From: Botryotinia globosa
Lineage: Eukaryota > Ascomycota > Leotiomycetes > Helotiales > Sclerotiniaceae
Assembly (NCBI GenBank): GCA_014898425.1
Contig: RCSZ01000006.1
Coordinates: 992,001-1,056,000, forward strand
DNA: 64,000 nt
Direction: 5' to 3'
The position numbers were made by a program, and so were the translations under genes. Below are positions 58,108 to 64,000 of this stretch, in pieces; within the stretch, counting starts at the first letter, position 1, and each line of letters starts with the position of its first letter. Below the pieces are notes generated by a model that was given only the letters and a program-made list of their open reading frames with translations, was not told the origin of the DNA and made no database searches.

Positions 58108-58746
58108 TTTGAAAGAGTTTGTAGTTTAACTTTGGGTATGGGAAAGTGCATGGCATACATTCATTATGCATTATATACATTACATGGTGTTTTGGATCGA
58201 TTATATGGGGGTCTTGGTATAGGTTCAATGGAACGAAATCAGACATGGCGTTTTCGGGTCCTGGGATTCTTGGGTACAAAGAGGGCGGTTGGCTTATGGT
58301 TTGGTATATATAAATACCAGCATATAGCGTTACTATGTTCATTTGTTATGTTTACTTCTCTTCTTATTTTTTTAGTTGTTCTTTTTTATTCATCTATTAG
58401 ATTGTGTTGGAAAAAGAAGAGGTGGTAGGATGAGAGAGGGAGAGATAGAGAGAGACGAATGAATGAATTGATTTGTTGGTTGAGCAGATTTTTATCATTG
58501 TGCAATGTGAATATGAAAATTGATGTCTAAATCCCGGAGTTGTGATTTCTGTTGGGAGGATCATGGAGTTTGGGGTTTGTGAGGAGAGTGTGGCTCGTTG
58601 GTAGTTACTAGTTACTAGACAATGGTTAATGGTTAATGGTGGGAGTGTTGAGTTTAGAGATGGGAATATATATTTGTTGTGGAGAATGTTAGGATGCGTG
58701 AGGATTGAGATGTGATGTGTGTGCGGGTTTGTATGTTTGTATGTTT

Positions 58747-58770
58747 GGAGGGAGGGAGGGAGGGAGGGAG
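58747..58770. repeat. (GGGA)n microsatellite
   Basis: Six units of the 4-bp motif GAGG/GGGA. Confidence 0.9.
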
Positions 58771-59048
58771 GTGGGTTTATACATTTGTGGAAATGTGCAT
58801 GATATCAAGGGATAGGATTACTCTACTTGGGGAATTGGAATTGGAATTGGACTTGGACTTGTGATGGCGATTGTGATGGCGATTGTGATTAATACTATGT
58901 AGATGTATAGAGTAGGAGAGTAGGAGAGTAACTCCTGTTTCTTTTTCCTTCCTTTGTGATTTGCTATGCTATGCTATGTTATGCTCTACTCTACTCTTCT
59001 ATCCCCATTCTATCCTACTTTTCTTCCCCCCCCCCCAAAAAGACTAGG

Positions 59049-59093
59049 AGAGAGAGAAAGCGAGAGAGAAAGCGAGAGAGAAAGCGAGAGAGG
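59049..59093. repeat. 12-bp purine minisatellite
   Basis: Three full copies of AGAGAGAAAGCG followed by a partial copy. Confidence 0.88.
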
Positions 59094-59278
59094 AACAGAG
59101 AGACAGAAATAGAAAAAGAGAAGAAGAAGAAATATATATAAACACCTAATTATCTAGTAGCTAAATATATATACATTTTTTTCTATAAAACAACAGAGAA
59201 AACACTCAAAACGAACCTCCTAGAATAAAAAAAGAGCCCCAGAAAAGAGAAGAGAAGAATGAATGAACAAACGAAACA

Positions 59279-59313
59279 AATAAATCGAATAAATCGAATA
59301 AATCGAATAAAAT
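59279..59313. repeat. 10-bp tandem repeat AAATCGAATA
   Basis: Three near-perfect copies head to tail, just before the hexanucleotide array. Confidence 0.8.
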
Positions 59314-59333
59314 CAAAAACAACTCCCGAAAAA

Positions 59334-59409
59334 AATAGAAATAGAAATAGAAATAGAAATAGAAATAGAAATAGAAATAGAAATAGAAATAGAAATAGAA
59401 ATAGAAATA
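59334..59409. repeat. (AAATAG)n microsatellite, about 12.5 units
   Basis: A 76-bp perfect hexanucleotide array; its minus strand translates to alternating Phe/Tyr, so the minus-strand frame at 59206-59424 is an artefact. Confidence 0.95.
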
Positions 59410-60144
59410 AGATACAAGATACAAGATGGATGTAAGATAAGAAAAGGAAGGAAGAGGAAGGGTACGAGGAAGAGGAAGGAGAGAGAAACTTAAAATGAGT
59501 ATTGTGATAACTTACAGTTTACCTCGATGAAAAGAATATTCATCTAGACAATATCATTCATTCAATGACCACATATTAGTACTCATTCATCCATTTGTAA
59601 AGAAGAGAATCTCTCTCTATCTATCCATCTATCCAATGTGCACCACAAACCAAAAGGAAAAGAAGAGGAAAACAGCACAGGTTCGTGGAATTCATTCATT
59701 GATGAGCGTCTAAATAGTGTGTGTGTATGTATTGATCATTGCAATCCTTTCCTATCCATTTAGATACTGTAGAATCTTAGGAAAACGTCCTGTAAACGCC
59801 AATCCTACCCAGATAATGCCCATACACCTCCACGGTATGCAATTATTGATTGTACATTTTATCTTATTTTGTGCGTAGCTCTTTTGTTTTTGCATTGATA
59901 TTTCCCCGGTCGTTGCCAACCTAGTGTAAGGCACACTTTTCTTCGATCTTCCTTGGGCCAAACTGAATCAAATGAAATCGATATATGTCGCTGGTTCTGG
60001 TTCGAGAATCAAAAGACATGCCTCTTCAAGACGAACAAGGTGGAGATAGCCAAATTATGTTCATCGTCATGAAAAGTAAACCAGAGAGTCATTTCTTCAT
60101 GACAGACTTCCAATACCCATTCGTCAACCATGAACAGATACCCT

Positions 60145-61274
60145 CTACCATCCACCTTGACCATTTTGGCCATATGGAGTAGCACCATAGGGAGTAGCTG
60201 CACCACCCGCACCACCCCAAGCATTACCCCCACCATATGGCGTAGCATAGCCCGGGTCTTGCCAACCATGGCCATTCATACCAACGTCTGGACTCTGAGG
60301 CGCATCATATCCACCACCATTAGCCTGGCCATCTCCCTCAGTAAGATCCTGAAGGACTGCAGCCAACTTCTGTTGCATGACTTTGATGCCTTGCTGAATA
60401 ATTGCATCGGGCTCTAGGTTGCCAATTGATTCGACTTCAAAGTAAAAGTTATTTGGAACGGCATCGTAATCAAAGGGGGCGCCTTCTTGGGCTGGCTCTT
60501 CCCAATCCGCATATTTACTCTTGGGCCTGTGGTGGCTAAGTAAGCATAATTTCTTGGTCCCACTAAAGGATCATTTACATACCATTCTTTTTCAGCATCA
60601 TGTTCATACCACAAATCGATATGTTTCAATTTGTTGTGTGGATCGTATTCAAAGCCGACAGCAGCTGTAGGTGCCCATTTCGCATGTTCCTTTGCAATAC
60701 CCTTCAAGGCTATACATTTCATGCGTATCTCTTGTCCCTTTCTCAATTTGGCAATGACTGGTCCAAGTCCATCTGGATCAGTGATGACAGGATTTCCAAC
60801 CCATTTGTTAGCACGTTGAGGATCAACCACCAAATCGCGAGCATAGACTTTCATAATTTCATCACCCGTACATCTTGCGTGGAGAGTAAGTGTAACACTG
60901 CAAAGTTCGCAGTTTCCATCGCAATCGCAATCTCTCGTATAGATAACATCATCACAATTCTTCGAGTTTAGTGGGATAAGACCAAGTCGATGCGCGATGA
61001 ATTCATCTGCTAGGACTGACGTATTGGCTTCGATTTGGACTCGATCGATAGCGATTGTTGGGACTTCTGAGAGGATGGTTCGACGGAGCGAGTTTGCAAA
61101 GGAGAGGTCTACGTTGGATAATTCAAAGTCGACGTGATGTGAACCAGCCTATGACACAATGCGCATGAGCTTCCAAAGCATTAAATTCGGCTATAGCAAT
61201 GTGGAATATACCTCTGTGATCTTGACTTGAGGTCCTGAGGACTCTTGGTCCATTACCATAGGATCGTAATCCAT
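60145..61274 (-). CDS. RPB3: RNA polymerase II subunit Rpb3
   Basis: Three exons: 61212-61274, 60583-61148 and 60145-60526. Introns of 63 and 56 bp are GT-AG and keep phase, giving 336 aa. The start gives [20 protein letters not shown]. Exon 2 encodes the alpha-like dimerisation fold ([20 protein letters not shown]) and the zinc-binding Cys cluster ([16 protein letters not shown]), then [19 protein letters not shown] and [18 protein letters not shown]. Exon 3 holds [18 protein letters not shown], typical of Rpb3, and a Gly/Ala/Pro-rich C-terminal tail. Rpb3 pairs with Rpb11 to seed assembly of RNA polymerase II. Confidence 0.96.
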
Positions 61275-62988
61275 ATTGGGCGACTTGACAAAGAAATTTG
61301 CTGATGGGCGAATTGCTTGGGCGGGCCTTGCGGTGGACTGAAATCCGGAGAATGCGAGGATAGACAACCTAACCCCTTAGGCTGAACTCAATTCTAACTC
61401 CAAAGAATTTCCTGAATAGTCTGAGCCACGGGTGATAATGAATTTGAAATGACTGTGGGTATTCTGCAAGGCTGAAGTATCTGGTTATGAAATTTAGGTT
61501 CTGCAATGACAATACGAAAGATACTGTGGTTGATAGAGGCTAAAGGAACATCCATCCCTTGTCTCGGAGAATTGGCAGAAGAGTTTAGCCGAGCCTTGTT
61601 AGAATGTTGAATATTGATTACATAATCTTAGGTATCTTCCAAACAAGCGGTCGTAGGCCAAAATGTGGATAGGAGGCTGTGTAGAAGGTAAAAGGGCCAG
61701 ATCATGAGATCGACTCGGACAAGACTGACTATTGAGAATATTATACGATGATGCGTAAATACTAACAGTTAACTACGCCTCGAGAGACCTGCTGAAATAT
61801 TGAAAACAGTCTTACAGTCTTGGAAATTTCCCATGACGGCTATATGATATGATTCTTTGTCATTTCTCGTCTGCAAGCGGGTGCGTAGGAAGAAGGCTGA
61901 GTATTATCTAGAGGGGGATGGATGTTGGGGGATGCTGGTGTTTGGGGATGTTTGTTGCAAAGAGGCCTACGTGATTCTAACCTGCAATTCGTTTTCAACT
62001 TGATTGGAGTAGACAGGTGAAACTCTCTACATTTAATGATTCACAACCCGCCATGCCGTTGTTTTCCAGGATTCAAGTCAGTCTTTGACTGTCATGATGA
62101 CATGATCGATCAGTGGACCAATAAACTAAAGCTTATATTATGGAGGAATTCTCGCTGCGCCCTCAACAGGAGATATGAAGACGAAACTCTAGGAAGGGAT
62201 ACAGACTGGACGAGCTGGGCAATCGAGGACCAATCTCACAAGTCGCAATCTCGTATGTGCTTCAATCTAATCCCCGTCGCCAATCTGGGGCTTTGTCGTT
62301 GGGCCATCTACAAGATGATGAATGGGATCTAGGCGGTTAAGTTGTGGGCGACGAAGTGGAACCGTTTTCTACTGAAGATTCGAATTTCGTGTACAGAGTA
62401 CGCAAGAGCCACTAGGGAGAACATGCGAAGGCAGTGTTCTAATACTTCCTAGGTTTAACAGGTCGCCATGGTATTATGAAGTCCTTCGTACTCGAAAATC
62501 CCAAGAAGGACACGACTAAAACCCCACAATATAGAAATCAAAACAATCTTAAGACATGGACAGCAAGTAGATCTAAGCTTTCCGTGAGGGCTGTAAGTTG
62601 TAAGTTGTAAGTTGTTTGGTAGTTTCAGTGGGTTTGGTATCTCCTGGCATTGATGGCATGGATGAGTATGGAAGGGTTAATAACCTTACTTCTTTTGGTA
62701 AATCATTCCCCATTCCCATTCTTCCATTTGCGCAATGTTGAGGCTCAGCATTCGAGCATTGGAGTATGGACTGATCCATGGTCAATCATCCATCATGCAG
62801 CAAATAACTGAAGAGGATTGATAGATATCTGGTACTGTAGGTTAATCACTCTCTAAGTAATTTCTGAATCACTATCACTATCACGTAGCATCACATAGCC
62901 GTGACATCCAAGCGAACTAGACATTCAAGCGACCTAGAAACTTCCTAGATATCTCGTATGTATGTATGCACCTACCTAGGTAAGCATA

Positions 62989-63026
62989 CATAACAAAACA
63001 TAACATAATATAACATAACATAACCA
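62989..63026. repeat. (TAACA)-type 5-bp repeat
   Basis: Imperfect run of AACAT/ATAAC units. Confidence 0.75.
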
Positions 63027-63466
63027 TGAATATAACACATTGTGATAAGTCTTGGAATTATTTGACAATCTCTCTGCCGTATGTTCCGCTTTCTCAAGGG
63101 TCTATTCTTCACCCCCTTCTCCCATTGCAAACGAAGGAAGAAACACGGATGAAATTCTGGAGACTTGGCTAAATCGGTGAGGATGTTTCGTAGTTGCGTC
63201 GGACGCGTTGATGGAAGCGCTTAATGAGTATTCCGTATGAGATATCAAAATCAGCTGGAGACTCGGATCAAGTGGCTGGGAAAGCTGGAATAAGAAACCT
63301 TGTCTTGAGTAATGCCATCGTGATTGAATTGATAAAGATTATTGGTTTGTGTAGGTGAATTGAACCGCTTGTTCTATTTTCTCTCTTGTATCTGTATCAG
63401 AGACAACGAACGACAAGACAACTTGATAAGAAACATGGTTACATGCAGGTGGTGCATAGACAAGAC

Positions 63467-63528
63467 ATAGCTCATAGCTCATAGCTCATAGCTCATAGCT
63501 CATAGCTCATGGCTCATGGCTCATGGCT
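63467..63528. repeat. 7-bp tandem repeat (ATAGCTC/ATGGCTC)
   Basis: About nine units; the last three change ATAGCTC to ATGGCTC, so the array has two homogeneous halves. Confidence 0.9.
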
Positions 63529-64000
63529 TTCTCGTGTGAATTTCGTACCTTCGTACCCTCGCACTCCTTCCTCTACTCCGTATCTACTACTACCCAGCAC
63601 CAGCGAGCCAGATAGTCATCATCACCTACCGGTGCTACGCAAGTAAAAACCTGCCAATCCACACTAAAACTTTGTTTTGCTGCTGCGCCGCTGCGCCATC
63701 ATTCGCCTCCACGCAAACAACCTTGGAAGTCAATATGACCCTTGCCAGGCCGGGACCACCACTTTTAATGTCCGGAAACTACGAGATACAGATTACACAT
63801 TATCAAGCTCCAGTTCTTTTACAGCCAAGTACAAAGACAATTAAAAGCCCTCTTCGTTTTCTGGAAAATATCTCTTCTCTATCAAGCTTTCACTCAAGAA
63901 ATAAATACTTCATCTACCTACTTCTCTCTCTCTTTTCTTGATTAATACATACACTCAAAAAGTCAAAGTGTAGACTAAGCGACATATAAGAAACTCGTCT

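Larger units (their letters stand above)
58108..60144. other. Convergent intergenic region dense in simple repeats
   Basis: About 2 kb between the ADAM and RPB3 3' ends. Dominated by purine-rich simple sequence at 58.7-59.5 kb; the frames within it are products of the repeats. The frame at 58132-58428 lies in the ADAM 3' flank. Confidence 0.6.
61275..64000. other. Gene-poor right end of the window
   Basis: 2.7 kb upstream of RPB3 with no convincing frame. It contains TAACA repeats (62989-63026) and a 7-bp array at 63467-63528. The last 300 bp are CT-rich and could be the promoter and leader of a plus-strand gene beyond the window. Confidence 0.45.

Noticed and set aside
59206..59424. Phe/Tyr-alternating minus-strand frame
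   Set aside because: Direct translation of the AAATAG hexanucleotide array, not a protein.
59990..60012. GGTTCGAGAATC as a tRNA B box
   Set aside because: It lacks the closing CC, has no paired A box or cloverleaf, and lies in the RPB3 3' flank.
62036..62332. Plus-strand frame of 98 codons near the right end
   Set aside because: No recognisable features, and the surrounding region shows no exon pattern.
63672..63941. Plus-strand frame of 89 codons at the window edge
   Set aside because: CT-rich sequence typical of a fungal promoter or leader; no protein feature.

Overview
The window is nuclear DNA of a filamentous ascomycete. Genes carry many short introns (mostly 47-130 bp, GT-AG, often with a CTAAC-like branch site), overall composition is AT-leaning, and the proteins are of Pezizomycotina type. 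Protein character, intron style and AT-rich, RIP-like repeat remnants suggest Leotiomycetes, perhaps Sclerotiniaceae (Botrytis/Sclerotinia). That placement is inference; no database was consulted. I assembled 17 protein-coding genes and checked exon phase at each junction by hand.

Layout. 1-1000: 3' part of a FUBP-like KH-domain gene. 2485-5010: secreted GH3 beta-glucosidase. 5.0-8.3 kb: AT-rich gene-poor stretch with one clear and one probable RIP-degraded TIR element. 8317-10859: Rgp1, part of a Ypt6 exchange factor. 11522-12551: Mob1. 13215-14360: mitochondrial ATP synthase OSCP. 15025-18410: large GH63-type glycosidase. 18.4-21.3 kb: repeats and a second clear TIR element. 21285-23498: divergent intronless kinesin. 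24177-36577: FAD monooxygenase with a long C-terminal extension, Zn2Cys6 regulator, sterol-glucosyltransferase-like enzyme and secreted GH78 rhamnosidase-like enzyme. 37640-39899: an unrecognised nine-exon gene. 41477-42203: small conserved-looking unknown. 44141-45319 and 45992-47526: divergent mitochondrial dicarboxylate carrier and mitochondrial Phe-tRNA synthetase. 48114-48679: small three-exon gene. 50889-53245: acetyl-CoA synthetase. 55410-58107: membrane-anchored ADAM metalloprotease. 60145-61274: RNA polymerase II subunit Rpb3. The last 2.7 kb has no gene I can support.

Most genes are housekeeping (transcription, vesicle traffic, mitosis, mitochondrial energy, acetate activation). The more accessory part is 24-40 kb, where an oxygenase, a regulator, a glycosyltransferase and a secreted glycosidase lie together and could form a small detoxification or metabolite module, followed by a gene of unknown function. 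Other points worth a second look are a 5-nt microexon completing the carrier signature of the dicarboxylate carrier, a VPS13-like tail on the glycosyltransferase, a Mob1 first intron that is open in frame, and related TIR elements with RIP-type changes.
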